NCBI RefSeq assembly: GCF_014172405.1
Contig: NZ_WNXC01000004.1
Span: forward strand, 124,001-188,000
Reading direction: 5' to 3'
Length of the DNA: 64,000 nt
Source: Pedobacter gandavensis
Lineage (GTDB): Bacteria; Bacteroidota; Bacteroidia; Sphingobacteriales; Sphingobacteriaceae
The translations under genes were made by a program, and so were the position numbers. This document shows positions 17,882 through 26,811 of the stretch, piece after piece. A model generated the notes under the pieces. That model did not search any database, had not been told where the DNA came from, and saw only the letters and a program-made list of their open reading frames with translations. Positions within the stretch are counted from its first letter, which is position 1; each line of letters opens with the position of its first letter.

Positions 17882-19429
17882 TTAAACGTGTTTCAATTGC
17901 TTCCTTGCCTGCAGTTTATCGAACAAAGCTGAAATCATCTTCTTCAGAAATGACTTCTCATCCTCACAGAGTCCGAAGAGATAAATGCTCGTTGCAAAGA
18001 CCAGGACTCCGGCAGCTCCGGTAAAGAAAAACCGGAATTGAAAATGGAGGTAAGAAACCGACAAATAACAGGTCAGGATCAATAGACAAAGGGGGATGAT
18101 AATTTTATAAATGACATTAGAGAAGTAAAGGGAAATAGATAGTCCAGCGATACTTTTTAAGAAAAACAACCTCAATGTACAGGCGATTAATTCTACGAAA
18201 CAATAACCGATAAAAACGTAGTATGGAGGATATCCTAACTTTAACAGGACATAGGCCAATGGTAAAGCGAGCAATAAAACGGAGCCTACCACCATTTGGT
18301 AAGCTTTTACTTTCCCTGTAGCCTGTACTGCGGATTGTAAACCAATCGTAAGCTGATTAATTAAAGTTGCGCATAACATTAATGAGCAAAATACCACCGT
18401 ATATTCCGGAACAGTAGTAAGCCATAAGTTCAGGATTGTATTCATTTCAAAGATGCAGGGAACGGCTACGAATGCCAGTAAAAAGAATCCGAATTTGCTC
18501 CCGATCATAGACAGTCTCAACATCTTTTCCCGATTGGCAGCCCCTTCGCTTTTCATAATCTGAGGATTGATGGCACGAAGCAACGTAAAGGAGAAAAAGT
18601 TAAGTTGCGCTGCAACTTGATTGGCGATACCAAAAGCGGCATTCACTACCGTTCCTAAAAAGATATTCAATAAAATTGCCAGGCCTTCGGCCCTACCTAA
18701 GGCACATAGCGATCCGAATAAATTCCAACCCGCGAAAGAGGTCAGTTCCTTCATCAACTTAGTCTCCACTGAAAAAATTCCTTTCAAAGAACAGTCTTCA
18801 TATTTACGGAAGCAATAAATGGCATATAGTAAAAAGCTGACGATACTAATTCCGGCGGTCAACAAGCCATAAACGGCCAATTTATCCTGGGCAACAATAT
18901 ACAAAAGGTAGGCGATTCCCAATTTCAACAGCGTTTCCACCACATTCACAATCGCAACCCAAAGCATATTTTCATGTGCCACCAAAGAACCGGTAAAAGG
19001 CACGGCAATCACTGTAAAGAAAACGGTAACGGACATAAAATGATAAATCATCTGAGCGATATGGATTCTATCCTGGGGTATATTCAAGAAACCATTGAAC
19101 AAGAATAAACCTGCGATTTCCAAGCCCGAAACAATCACAATTCCAATCCCTAGATGGAGGATTAGACTATTTGAAAAAACCCTTTTTTGCATCGTCAGGT
19201 CATTTTTCCCCTGATAAAAAGACAGGTAGCGCTGGGTAGAAGTTGCCATTGCAGTATTTAAAAAAGAAAGCATGGCAATCAGTCCGGCAATCAGGTTAAA
19301 AAGCCCATAATCTGCCGCGCCCAACGCCGTTAAGACCAACCGCGTTGCATACAATGAAATCCCCATGGTGATCAACATCCGCGCATACAAAATGCCCATA
19401 TTCATCACTACCTTATTTCCTGATTTCAT
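17882..19429 (-). CDS. Polysaccharide flippase (Wzx-like, MOP superfamily)
   Basis: 515 residues with about 12-14 membrane helices and little soluble sequence, the topology of MOP-superfamily flippases. The N-terminus contains NMGILYARMLITMGISLYATRLVLTALG broken by charged residues, followed by DYGLFNLIAG, a pattern seen in O-antigen/capsule flippases (the D-x-G-x-F motif). It would flip the undecaprenyl-linked repeat unit across the inner membrane. It follows wzc by 12 bp. The cargo is predicted from context only. Confidence 0.9.
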   Translation of the reverse strand: MKSGNKVVMNMGILYARMLITMGISLYATRLVLTALGAADYGLFNLIAGLIAMLSFLNTAMATSTQRYLSFYQGKNDLTMQKRVFSNSLILHLGIGIVIVSGLEIAGLFLFNGFLNIPQDRIHIAQMIYHFMSVTVFFTVIAVPFTGSLVAHENMLWVAIVNVVETLLKLGIAYLLYIVAQDKLAVYGLLTAGISIVSFLLYAIYCFRKYEDCSLKGIFSVETKLMKELTSFAGWNLFGSLCALGRAEGLAILLNIFLGTVVNAAFGIANQVAAQLNFFSFTLLRAINPQIMKSEGAANREKMLRLSMIGSKFGFFLLAFVAVPCIFEMNTILNLWLTTVPEYTVVFCSLMLCATLINQLTIGLQSAVQATGKVKAYQMVVGSVLLLALPLAYVLLKLGYPPYYVFIGYCFVELIACTLRLFFLKSIAGLSISLYFSNVIYKIIIPLCLLILTCYLSVSYLHFQFRFFFTGAAGVLVFATSIYLFGLCEDEKSFLKKMISALFDKLQARKQLKHV

Positions 19430-19441
19430 TTGATATGATTG

Positions 19442-21790
19442 TTATTTTGATTTAAATAATTTATTGAAAAAACCTGTTTTCTGAGGGCTGGTTCCATAGT
19501 CCCCATAAGTGTAGCCATAGCCGTATCCCTTGGTGGCCTGGATGTCATTGATCACCACACTTAAACCCTTCATTTTTTGACTCTTTTGCAACTCATCCAA
19601 AATGCTCAGCTGCTGTTTTAGCGTATAGTTCTGTCTCACCACATAGATGCAGACATCTGCATAGGAAGCCATAAGTTGTGCATCTGTCACGATTCCTATT
19701 GGTGGTGCATCAATGATGATATAATCAAATTTTTGCTTCAATTCTTCCATAAGCGATTGTGTCCGTTCACTCAATAATAACTCTGCAGGATTTGGAGGTA
19801 TCGGGCCTGAGCTGACCATAAATAAGTTCTCCTGAATTTTCAGTGGCATGATGATATCTTCGATTTTCAATGCTGTATTGGCGATGTAATTGGTAAACCC
19901 AACTGTCCCGGGAAGCTTTAATTTTGTGGAAAGACCAGGTTTACGTAAATCCAATTCCATCAGCAGCACTTTTTTATTTGCCAAAGCCAGAATGTGGCCG
20001 AGATTAATGGCAACAAATGATTTCCCTTCGCCAGACATGCTGCTGGTCAAGAGGATAACCTTCTCATTTTTATTCTTAAAGAAAAAGGAAAGATTAGTCC
20101 TCAATGCCCTGAACTGTTCTGAAATTGCAGAACGAGAACTATTGGCAATAGCCATGCTCTCATCCTGGTGGCTGATCTCTCCAATTATCGGCGCTTTTGT
20201 AGCCTTAGTTACATCTTCTTTAAGCTGTACCTTATCATTTAAAAGGTCTTTTATATACATTAATGCCATAGGGATGGCCAGTCCGGCGATCAATCCGAAC
20301 AGGTAAACGTAAGCTTTCTTAGGACTAAATGGCTTGATCTCTGATTTAGCTGGGTCAATTGTTCTTGAATTTGCGATGTTGGCTGTCTTTGAAATGGCCG
20401 TCTCCTCACTTTTCTGCATGAGAAAGATGTAGAGCTCCTGCTTGATCTGTTGTTGTCTGGCGAGGTTCAGGTAATTTCGTTCCATCTGAGGAACATTTCT
20501 CACCTGGCCTTCTGCCTTTTTCATTTGCTCATTAATGCGGTTCCTGGTGATCACAAAACCATTTAGCGTACTGGCAATATTAGTTTCAATATCCGCTCTG
20601 GCACTCGAAATCTCCTTATCCATCAATTGAATGGTAGGGTTAGATTCTGTTACACCAATCATGCGTCTCGCCCTTTCTAAAGTCAGGGCATTATATTTTT
20701 CAACTACCCCATTGAATACCATATCTGTTGGGATCAATGAACTTGGCAATACTTTTTTATTCTTGCCTTCATCTTTTAGATAATTCTGTAAACTACTTAA
20801 AACACTGATTTGAGTTTCTATTTTCCCCAGATCATTCACATACTGTCCTGTTGTCTGCACCAATAACTTGGACTGCTCTGACATGTCCGCCAGGTTATTC
20901 TTCTGTTTGAAATTTTGAATATTTCCTTCCAGTCCGCCTAATTCACCGCTGATATGCACCAATCGATTTTGAATAAACTTTACCGTACTATCCGCAACTT
21001 CATTTTTATCTTTAAGATTAGCTTGTACATACTTTTCAATCAGTTTCCCTAAGACATCTTCTCCCTTCTTCGGGACGGCATGATTCATCGTTAAGTCAAT
21101 AATGGTCACCTGCTTATTTTTAACTTCTACAGTTAAGGCAGACATCAGGTCAATGACGCGGGCATCCACAGACATAATTGAAAAACTATAATTTTCATTA
21201 GCGGGAGAAATTGCTGCATTTTCTACAATCTGAACCATTCCAACATCTGGAATCCTAAAGGAATGATTAAAAGCAACCAGGGTATCCAAGCCATCGGCAG
21301 TAACCGATACTTTTCCTTTTTCTACAAAACTAACCTGTACTTCGGTAGCCTTAATCGTATCTAATGGGGCTAAAACCTTTACTTGATAAGGAGATTCATA
21401 TAATTCTACATTCTTAATTGCCCCTTTTCGGTAGTAGGTGACATTCAAATTCATGTCCTTAACGACCTCTTCCATAAGGTGCCTGGTTTTAAGGATCTCT
21501 GCTTCATTATCTACGGTACTTTTGGTACCTAAAAGACCACCAATGTCACCTAAAATATCACCACCTCCTGACAACCCAGATCCTTTTTTCTCATCATTTA
21601 CCAGAACCCTTGCTGAAATTTTATAATAGGGCGTCTTATACTTCCCATATAAATAAGAAAGCGCAAGACAGAGGAATACGGATAACGCAATCCAATACCA
21701 ATTGTCCAATAAGCGTAATAGGAGTTGTTTAACATCCAGGCCATCTGAATTTTCATGCGCGGTTTTATCTTCAGAATTTATGTTCTTCAT
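19442..21790 (-). CDS. Tyrosine autokinase/chain-length regulator Wzc
   Basis: 782-residue BY-kinase fused to a Wzz-like domain. A first membrane helix is near residues 33-50, a periplasmic coiled-coil region fills residues 60-500, and a second helix lies near 505-525. The cytoplasmic kinase has Walker A SGEGKSFVAINLG (about 582-595), Walker A' LLMELDLRKPG and Walker B DYIIIDAPP (about 690). The C-terminus carries a tyrosine-rich tail with five Tyr in GYGYGYTYGDYG (about 757-768), the autophosphorylation cluster. It controls polymer length and export with Wza. CpsB, encoded just upstream, is the matching phosphatase. It follows wza by 35 bp. Confidence 0.95.
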   Translation of the reverse strand: MKNINSEDKTAHENSDGLDVKQLLLRLLDNWYWIALSVFLCLALSYLYGKYKTPYYKISARVLVNDEKKGSGLSGGGDILGDIGGLLGTKSTVDNEAEILKTRHLMEEVVKDMNLNVTYYRKGAIKNVELYESPYQVKVLAPLDTIKATEVQVSFVEKGKVSVTADGLDTLVAFNHSFRIPDVGMVQIVENAAISPANENYSFSIMSVDARVIDLMSALTVEVKNKQVTIIDLTMNHAVPKKGEDVLGKLIEKYVQANLKDKNEVADSTVKFIQNRLVHISGELGGLEGNIQNFKQKNNLADMSEQSKLLVQTTGQYVNDLGKIETQISVLSSLQNYLKDEGKNKKVLPSSLIPTDMVFNGVVEKYNALTLERARRMIGVTESNPTIQLMDKEISSARADIETNIASTLNGFVITRNRINEQMKKAEGQVRNVPQMERNYLNLARQQQIKQELYIFLMQKSEETAISKTANIANSRTIDPAKSEIKPFSPKKAYVYLFGLIAGLAIPMALMYIKDLLNDKVQLKEDVTKATKAPIIGEISHQDESMAIANSSRSAISEQFRALRTNLSFFFKNKNEKVILLTSSMSGEGKSFVAINLGHILALANKKVLLMELDLRKPGLSTKLKLPGTVGFTNYIANTALKIEDIIMPLKIQENLFMVSSGPIPPNPAELLLSERTQSLMEELKQKFDYIIIDAPPIGIVTDAQLMASYADVCIYVVRQNYTLKQQLSILDELQKSQKMKGLSVVINDIQATKGYGYGYTYGDYGTSPQKTGFFNKLFKSK

Positions 21791-21825
21791 TTAGTATAGT
21801 CTAGCAGTTAATAGAGTAATGGCGG

Positions 21826-22641
21826 TTAAATTCTTGAAAACAATACAATTAAAACAGACAATACCGTTCCAATAACCGCAAAAGTTTGTGTTCTTGCCTG
21901 ATTCAATGAGGCTGCTTTACCTTTATTAGGTTCCACATAGATGACGTCATTCTGTTTCAGGTAATAAAATGGACTGTCAAAAATCCGGGAGGAATTAAGG
22001 TCTAAGCGTGCAAATTCTTTCTTGCCATCATTATCCCTGATTAATAATACATTTTCTCTTTTTCCAAAAATAGTGAGGTCACCAGCCATACCTAAGGCAT
22101 CCAGTATACTCACTTTTTCATTTGGCAGGATATAAGAAGACGGTCTTGCTACCTCTCCTAATACCGTTACTTTGAAATTTGCATACCTGACCTGCACATT
22201 GGGATCTTTATAAAAGACGGTAGCTTTAGTTTTTAAGAGTTCTCGTGCCTGGTAGGTAGTTAGGCCTGCGACTTTCACCTTCCCAATAATAGAGAGATCT
22301 ACTTCTCCGTTTTTATCTACGAGAAAGCCACTGGAAGCGGAAGTACTACTTCCTGCCGTCGCAATCGCAGCTACAGCATTGCTATTTACCGTCTGTCCGG
22401 CCAATTGATTTACCGGCATACCCGTAGTCGGGTCAATTGTTACCAGAGAAATCGATAAAATATCATCAGGATCTATTGTCAATCCCTTAAAAACAGTGGA
22501 ATTTTCAATATTTGATTGACCATTAGCAGTAATATCCTGGAAATAAGGAACTTTTTTTGTCGTTGAACAAGAGTTCAGTAAAATAATAGAGAAAATAACC
22601 AAATAATTCAGGCATTTTCTTGACAACAAAACTTTAACCAT
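21826..22641 (-). CDS. Polysaccharide export outer membrane lipoprotein (Wza-like)
   Basis: 271 residues with a lipoprotein signal: hydrophobic LNYLVIFSIILLNSC gives a lipobox ending at about Cys25. The mature protein has the polysaccharide export domain (GLTIDPDDILSISLV, later DKNGEVDLSIIGKVKVAGLT) and a SLBB-type domain (VTVLGEVARPSSYILP, ISILDALGMAGDLT). A C-terminal hydrophobic helix (FAVIGTVLSVLIVLFSRI) is present, so it may span or touch a membrane as Wza homologues do. It forms the export channel with Wzc. It lies between the phosphatase gene (101 bp) and wzc. Confidence 0.93.
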   Translation of the reverse strand: MVKVLLSRKCLNYLVIFSIILLNSCSTTKKVPYFQDITANGQSNIENSTVFKGLTIDPDDILSISLVTIDPTTGMPVNQLAGQTVNSNAVAAIATAGSSTSASSGFLVDKNGEVDLSIIGKVKVAGLTTYQARELLKTKATVFYKDPNVQVRYANFKVTVLGEVARPSSYILPNEKVSILDALGMAGDLTIFGKRENVLLIRDNDGKKEFARLDLNSSRIFDSPFYYLKQNDVIYVEPNKGKAASLNQARTQTFAVIGTVLSVLIVLFSRI

Positions 22642-22742
22642 AGTAATTTCGATCTAAAAAACGGCTTAATCACCAGAATCATGTGAAAGCAAAAATAATC
22701 GTTTTAAATTTCAATTACACCTAGCTACAAATGGGTATTTAG

Positions 22743-23471
22743 CTAGAAAAACAGCTCCATATTCTTAAAATCCACATTTCCTAGCTTAGCATATAGACGT
22801 CCAGTTTGTATTTCAAGCTTCAATGCCTGCAAATGTTTGTCGTGATGTAGGTCCGTTCCTGCTAAATCATAGTATTTCTTTTGAAGCAGGTATTCTGCGA
22901 GTCTTTTCACGTCTTTTCCATAATATCCGGAGATGGAAAGTAAGTTCAACTGAAACAATACGCCCATTTCTTTGAAACGATGAAAGCGTTGGTGTTTATC
23001 TTGATAAAAGCTATAGCGCTCAGGGTGCGCCAACACCACTACATATCCTTTCACCTGGAGGTTGAAAATGATTTGCTCAATATTCGGCATTTCCGAAATA
23101 TAAGACATCTCTATTAAGATGTGTTTTTTGGGGAGACATACGAGGTCGTTGGTAATTTCGAAATCTTCATTCACCATGTACTCCGCTCCAGCATCAGTAT
23201 TTATGGTTAGAGATGCTGCAGTTAAAGCCTGCCTGGTGCTTTCTAAGGTGTTTTCTATAATCACCCGGTCATTAGGGTACAATTCCGTAAAAATATGAGG
23301 TGTAGCCAGCAGTTTTCTAAAACCTAATTCTTGTAAGCTTTTCATGAAATTTACAGCCGTTGCCATATCCTTAGCACCATCATCAATAGCCGGAAGCCAA
23401 TGAGCATGCATGTCAACACCTAACCATTCCATATGGTCGATGTGCGTTTTTTTGTTAAAAAAAGAAAACAT
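22743..23471 (-). CDS. CpsB/YwqE-type PHP-family tyrosine-protein phosphatase
   Basis: About 242 residues from the ATG at 23471; the frame extends to a TTG at 23501 but the added residues are low-complexity. PHP-domain metal ligands are visible: DMHAH (His22, His24), ATPHIF, EMSY, LAHPERY and near the end AGTDLHHD. CpsB/YwqE enzymes remove phosphate from the tyrosine tail of Wzc-type kinases and so reset the polymerisation cycle. First gene of the large minus-strand operon, with wza and wzc next. Metal-dependent, cytoplasmic. Confidence 0.9.
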   Translation of the reverse strand: MFSFFNKKTHIDHMEWLGVDMHAHWLPAIDDGAKDMATAVNFMKSLQELGFRKLLATPHIFTELYPNDRVIIENTLESTRQALTAASLTINTDAGAEYMVNEDFEITNDLVCLPKKHILIEMSYISEMPNIEQIIFNLQVKGYVVVLAHPERYSFYQDKHQRFHRFKEMGVLFQLNLLSISGYYGKDVKRLAEYLLQKKYYDLAGTDLHHDKHLQALKLEIQTGRLYAKLGNVDFKNMELFF

Positions 23472-23641
23472 CTTAGAATTTTTATTTTTTATGAAAAACA
23501 AGCCAACACTTCATAACCCCATACAAAATCTGCTTGTCGTTTTAACAAAAATACAATAGCGTTGGATTACCTGCGTTATATTTTGTTGATTCAACGTGTA
23601 ATTAAAGCAATATACCCATTAATAGGTAGCGGTTTAGGCAC

Positions 23642-23675
23642 AAAAAAAAGCCTGACATCATTAGATGCCAGGCTT
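23642..23675 (-). terminator. Intrinsic terminator after the subtilase gene
   Basis: AAGCCTGACATC (23648-23659) pairs with GATGCCAGGCTT (23664-23675) apart from one A-C mismatch, loop ATTA. On the minus strand it is followed by eight T residues (complement of 23642-23649). It lies 20 bp past the stop of the minus-strand subtilase gene. Confidence 0.85.
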
Positions 23676-23694
23676 CATAATTAAAAAATTTAAA

Positions 23695-25290
23695 TTACTT
23701 CTTGTATTGAGCTGCCAATTGAAGTGCTTTATAGGCATTCACGATACCACCACTAACACAAAGGTCAGCAAATGGAATTTCATTTACTTTATCACCTTGT
23801 TCTACTTTAACCACTTGGTTCACCTTAACCACAGATTTCATAATGATATCCTTCACTTCAGATGCCGTTAAATTAGGGTAATATGAACGTATTAAACCAG
23901 CCAAACCTGCAACCACCGGAGCCGCCATACTGGTACCATCCAATTTTTGGTACTTAGAACCCGGAGTAGTAGAATTAATTTTTACACCAGGTGCAAAAAC
24001 ATCTACTTTAGTTTTTCCGTAGTTAGAAAAGTCCGCTTTTATCTTTTCGTCATTCTTCCAACCTGAAGCACCTACAGTGATCCATGAGGAAGCTACACCA
24101 CCATCCAAATATTCCGGGTTAGGGAAATTCTGCGCTTCGTCCAGGTTTTTATTGTCATTTCCTGCCGCATGTATTAAAAGTACATCTTTTGATACTGCAT
24201 ACTTCACTGCATCATCAACGACCTTTTTATCCCATGAGTAGGCTTTTCCGAAGCTCATATTAATTACTTTTGCCCCGTTGTCAACTGCATAACGAATCCC
24301 GTTGGCTACATCTTTATCCCGTTCGTCACCATTTGGCGTATTACGAACTGGCAAAATCACCACATTATCTGCTACGCCATCGATACCAATTTTGTTATTT
24401 CTTTCCGCAGCAATAATTCCCGCAACGTGAGAACCGTGTAATGCATCTGGTCCAGCAACATCATTATTACCATAAAAGCGGTCTTTTACATCATTAGGAT
24501 CATCACCTACGATTGATCTTGGATCGAAATCAATATTCAGGTTGTAATCCACCTGATCTTTGAAATGATCATAGCCTCCTTTAACCTGCTCTTCATAAAA
24601 CTCTTTGAAGCTCGTGTTTTGCAATTGCTGCACCATGATTCTCTGCACGTTCTTTTCCATATCATTTGCAGGACTAAAATTTTGGAAATCCGCAACAGTA
24701 GGGTTTTCTTTACCTATCTTTTTCACTACTTCGTCAACTACCATTTTCAGACCAGTATATTGCGCCAGATTTTCTTTAGCTTCTACCAGTTGCTTTTCAA
24801 ATTCAGCTCTATTCTTTTGATAGGCCTCAAATGCAGGAAGATCTTCCGCTTTTATCGATTTTGCATCTAGATTTGCAAATCTTTCATTGTCTCTGCGCAC
24901 CAAACGTGTCAGCTCCAAAGTTTCATAATTAATAGACCCTTTATTAGATCCTAGAAAACTCCAACCGTTTACATCATCAATATATCCGTTTTTATCATCA
25001 TCTATTCCGTTTCCAGCCTTCTCTTTTTTATTTACCCAGATGACATCTTTAAGGTCTTCATGTTTAATATCCACCCCACCATCTAAGACTGCAACAATCA
25101 CAGGCTTCGATTTCTTTCCCTTTAACAAATCTTTATAAGCTTTCTCGGTACTGATTCCAAAGGTTGAATCTGCCTTAAGGTCTAGATTCTGCCAATTTGG
25201 TTTTTGCGCTACTGACACAAATGGAACCATTGCCAATAAGGACAAACTTAATATTCCACGATAGTAAAAGTTCGCTTTCTTCATATTCAT
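23695..25290 (-). CDS. Secreted subtilisin-like serine peptidase (S8)
   Basis: 531 residues with a signal peptide (GILSLSLLAMVPFVSVAQ). The catalytic triad is Asp70 in VAVLDGGVD, His285 in HGSHVAG and Ser454 in GTSMAAPVVAG, with the oxyanion Asn378 in AAGND. The Asp-His gap is about 215 residues instead of the usual 30-60: residues ~115-250 form a charged, probably helical insertion. No C-terminal sorting domain is seen; the protein ends soon after the catalytic Ser domain. Monocistronic, with a terminator downstream and a TAACTTTG -7 box upstream. A role in periplasmic or surface protein turnover is likely; the substrate is unknown. Confidence 0.92.
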   Translation of the reverse strand: MNMKKANFYYRGILSLSLLAMVPFVSVAQKPNWQNLDLKADSTFGISTEKAYKDLLKGKKSKPVIVAVLDGGVDIKHEDLKDVIWVNKKEKAGNGIDDDKNGYIDDVNGWSFLGSNKGSINYETLELTRLVRRDNERFANLDAKSIKAEDLPAFEAYQKNRAEFEKQLVEAKENLAQYTGLKMVVDEVVKKIGKENPTVADFQNFSPANDMEKNVQRIMVQQLQNTSFKEFYEEQVKGGYDHFKDQVDYNLNIDFDPRSIVGDDPNDVKDRFYGNNDVAGPDALHGSHVAGIIAAERNNKIGIDGVADNVVILPVRNTPNGDERDKDVANGIRYAVDNGAKVINMSFGKAYSWDKKVVDDAVKYAVSKDVLLIHAAGNDNKNLDEAQNFPNPEYLDGGVASSWITVGASGWKNDEKIKADFSNYGKTKVDVFAPGVKINSTTPGSKYQKLDGTSMAAPVVAGLAGLIRSYYPNLTASEVKDIIMKSVVKVNQVVKVEQGDKVNEIPFADLCVSGGIVNAYKALQLAAQYKK

Positions 25291-25309
25291 ATTATATAGA
25301 TGTTTTTTG

Positions 25310-25317
25310 CAAAGTTA
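25310..25317 (-). promoter_or_regulatory. Promoter -7 element of the subtilase gene
   Basis: On the minus strand TAACTTTG matches the Bacteroidota -7 consensus TAnnTTTG, 20 bp before the ATG at 25290. No good TTG -33 element is visible at the usual 19-21 bp. Confidence 0.5.
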
Positions 25318-25384
25318 AATAATAAATGAGGAATGCTGTTCGTATCAAATCTGCGACGATCCATTTACCCCCTCTGTTAAACGC

Positions 25385-25409
25385 AAAAAAGCCGGATAGC
25401 ATATCCGGC
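25385..25409 (-). terminator. Intrinsic terminator after cobA
   Basis: GCCGGATA (25391-25398) and TATCCGGC (25402-25409) form a perfect 8-bp GC-rich stem with a 3-nt loop. Six T follow on the minus strand (complement of 25385-25390). It lies about 70 bp beyond the cobA stop. Confidence 0.85.
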
Positions 25410-25477
25410 CAATCTTAAAAATTATGAATAAAAGTTAATTTAACAAAGAAAGGATGTTATAACCTGAAAATCCGGAT

Positions 25478-26269
25478 CTACTGCATCGCGATCAGTTCAT
25501 AGAAATTCTTGATTCTGGCAAAAGAAGGATGTAAAGACACCACATCACCAAACACCAATAATGCGGGTGCAGAGATCTGATGATCCTCAATAAGCTCGGC
25601 TATCGTATCTACCACCCCTATCTTAATATTTTCATTTACAGAAGATCCATTTTCAATTACCGCTACTGGTAATCTGTTTTTCCCTTCCTGCTGAAAAATC
25701 GCTGTGATTTCCCTGATTTTTTCAATTCCCATCAATACCACTACTGTTGCTTTAGATTTTGCTGCAACTTTTAGGTCTGGAGAAAGTTCGCCGGCTGCAT
25801 TTGTGCCACTTAAGACCCAGAAACTCTCGCTCAGCGCATCATAAGTCATCGGAATTTTATGTAAACCGGGAACTCCTAAAGCACTGGAGATCCCCGGGAT
25901 GATTTCGGTTTGGATATTATAAGATTCTGCATAATCCACTTCCTCAAATCCGCGGGCAAACACAAAAGGATCACCACTTTTTAACCTCACCACATGGCCA
26001 AAGTTTAAAGCATAATCAATCATCAGTTTGTTTACTGCATCCTGGGAAAAGGAATCATCATCTGATTTACTCCCTACAAATATTTTAATTGCTTTTTCAG
26101 GTGCGTGATTTAGCAATGCTTCATTCACCTGTGCATCATACAACACGACATCTGCTGTATTGATGGCTTTCATTCCTTTTAAACTGATCAATTCAGGATC
26201 ACCTGGACCAGCACCTACCAATGTGATTTTTGGCTCTTTTACACCACTTTCAATCTTATTTAAAATCAT
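25478..26269 (-). CDS. cobA: Uroporphyrinogen-III C-methyltransferase
   Basis: 263-residue SUMT-type tetrapyrrole methylase. The N-terminal VGAGPGDPELISLKGMKAI is the S-adenosylmethionine-binding signature; RLKSGDPFVFARGFEE, EIIPGISSALGVPG and the central VVLMGIEKI are the other family blocks. It methylates uroporphyrinogen III at C2 and C7 to give precorrin-2 for siroheme, the sulfite/nitrite reductase cofactor. No CysG-type oxidase/chelatase domain is fused. It lies 92 bp downstream of the rrf2 gene on the same strand, with a striking palindrome over its promoter, so it is probably controlled with sulfur or iron-sulfur status. Confidence 0.93.
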   Translation of the reverse strand: MILNKIESGVKEPKITLVGAGPGDPELISLKGMKAINTADVVLYDAQVNEALLNHAPEKAIKIFVGSKSDDDSFSQDAVNKLMIDYALNFGHVVRLKSGDPFVFARGFEEVDYAESYNIQTEIIPGISSALGVPGLHKIPMTYDALSESFWVLSGTNAAGELSPDLKVAAKSKATVVVLMGIEKIREITAIFQQEGKNRLPVAVIENGSSVNENIKIGVVDTIAELIEDHQISAPALLVFGDVVSLHPSFARIKNFYELIAMQ

Positions 26270-26288
26270 AGTCTTAGGTTTAAAGGGA

Positions 26289-26321
26289 TTATATATTTGT
26301 ATTTATAATACAAATATATAA
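26289..26321 (-). promoter_or_regulatory. 33-bp palindrome over the cobA promoter
   Basis: TTATATATTTGTATT (26289-26303) and its exact reverse complement (26307-26321) flank a 3-nt centre: 15-bp perfect arms. On the minus strand the first arm contains TATATTTG (26311-26318), a -7 box, so the dyad spans the -7 element and the likely transcription start of cobA, ending 20 bp before its ATG. It could be a repressor operator or a 5'-end hairpin. The protein that binds is not shown by sequence; the Rrf2 protein encoded just upstream is the obvious candidate. Confidence 0.65.
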
Positions 26322-26326
26322 AAAGA

Positions 26327-26349
26327 CTATAGAAGTAGTAGACTTTATT
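26327..26349. promoter_or_regulatory. Candidate operator shared with yeiH (cobA copy)
   Basis: The plus strand at 26336-26349 reads TAGTAGACTTTATT, identical over 14 nt to the minus strand at 32977-32990 upstream of yeiH. Nine further bases on the 5' side match at six positions (CTAT..AA). Its centre lies about 16 bp upstream of the cobA -7 box, nearly the same distance as at yeiH. Confidence 0.5.
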
Positions 26350-26361
26350 TGGAATTATTTA

Positions 26362-26799
26362 TTATTCTTTAAAATTACCATCAGTTTCGCGCGCAATCAC
26401 ATCAGCAATAGAGGTTTGTGCCAATACTTTTAGTGTGGCATCGCGCACATCAATAAAGGTTTTTCTAATTCCACAAGTAACTTCATCATGGCATTCATCG
26501 CATTTACGATAAAACTTAAGACTGGCACAGGGTACCATGGCAATGGGGCCATCGGTGATGCGGAGAATATCCGCAAGGTATATATCACCTGGTTCTTTAT
26601 TTAAGCTGTAACCACCACCAGCACCTTTCTTACTATATAGATATCCTGCGTTACGCATATCCAATAGAATTTGCTCTAAGAATTTGCGGGGGATCATTTC
26701 CTGTTCTGCCAACCTTACGATCTGCATAGGAGGATTTCCAGCATTTTTTCCGAGCGCAACAAGTGCCTTTATTGCATATTTAGTCTTCTTAGATAGCAT
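26362..26799 (-). CDS. Rrf2-family transcriptional regulator
   Basis: 145 residues. The N-terminal winged helix MLSKKTKYAIKALVALG, with IPRKFLEQILLDMRNAGYLYSKKGAGGGYSL, is the Rrf2 signature. The C-terminal half has four cysteines, Cys91, Cys100, Cys103 and Cys109 (C-x8-C-x2-C-x5-C); Rrf2 proteins with this region bind iron-sulfur clusters (IscR, NsrR) or sense cysteine status (CymR, which lacks them). The spacing here differs from the three-Cys pattern of IscR. Placed immediately before cobA and near a candidate operator, it probably regulates siroheme/sulfur genes, perhaps also yeiH. Target and ligand are inferred. Confidence 0.92.
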   Translation of the reverse strand: MLSKKTKYAIKALVALGKNAGNPPMQIVRLAEQEMIPRKFLEQILLDMRNAGYLYSKKGAGGGYSLNKEPGDIYLADILRITDGPIAMVPCASLKFYRKCDECHDEVTCGIRKTFIDVRDATLKVLAQTSIADVIARETDGNFKE

Positions 26800-26803
26800 A
26801 AGA

Positions 26804-26811
26804 CAAAGTTA
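26804..26811 (-). promoter_or_regulatory. Promoter -7 element of rrf2, very close to the start codon
   Basis: TAACTTTG on the minus strand matches TAnnTTTG exactly and ends 4 bp before the ATG at 26799. With a normal 5-8 bp spacing transcription would begin at or next to the start codon, giving a leaderless or nearly leaderless mRNA. Confidence 0.45.
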
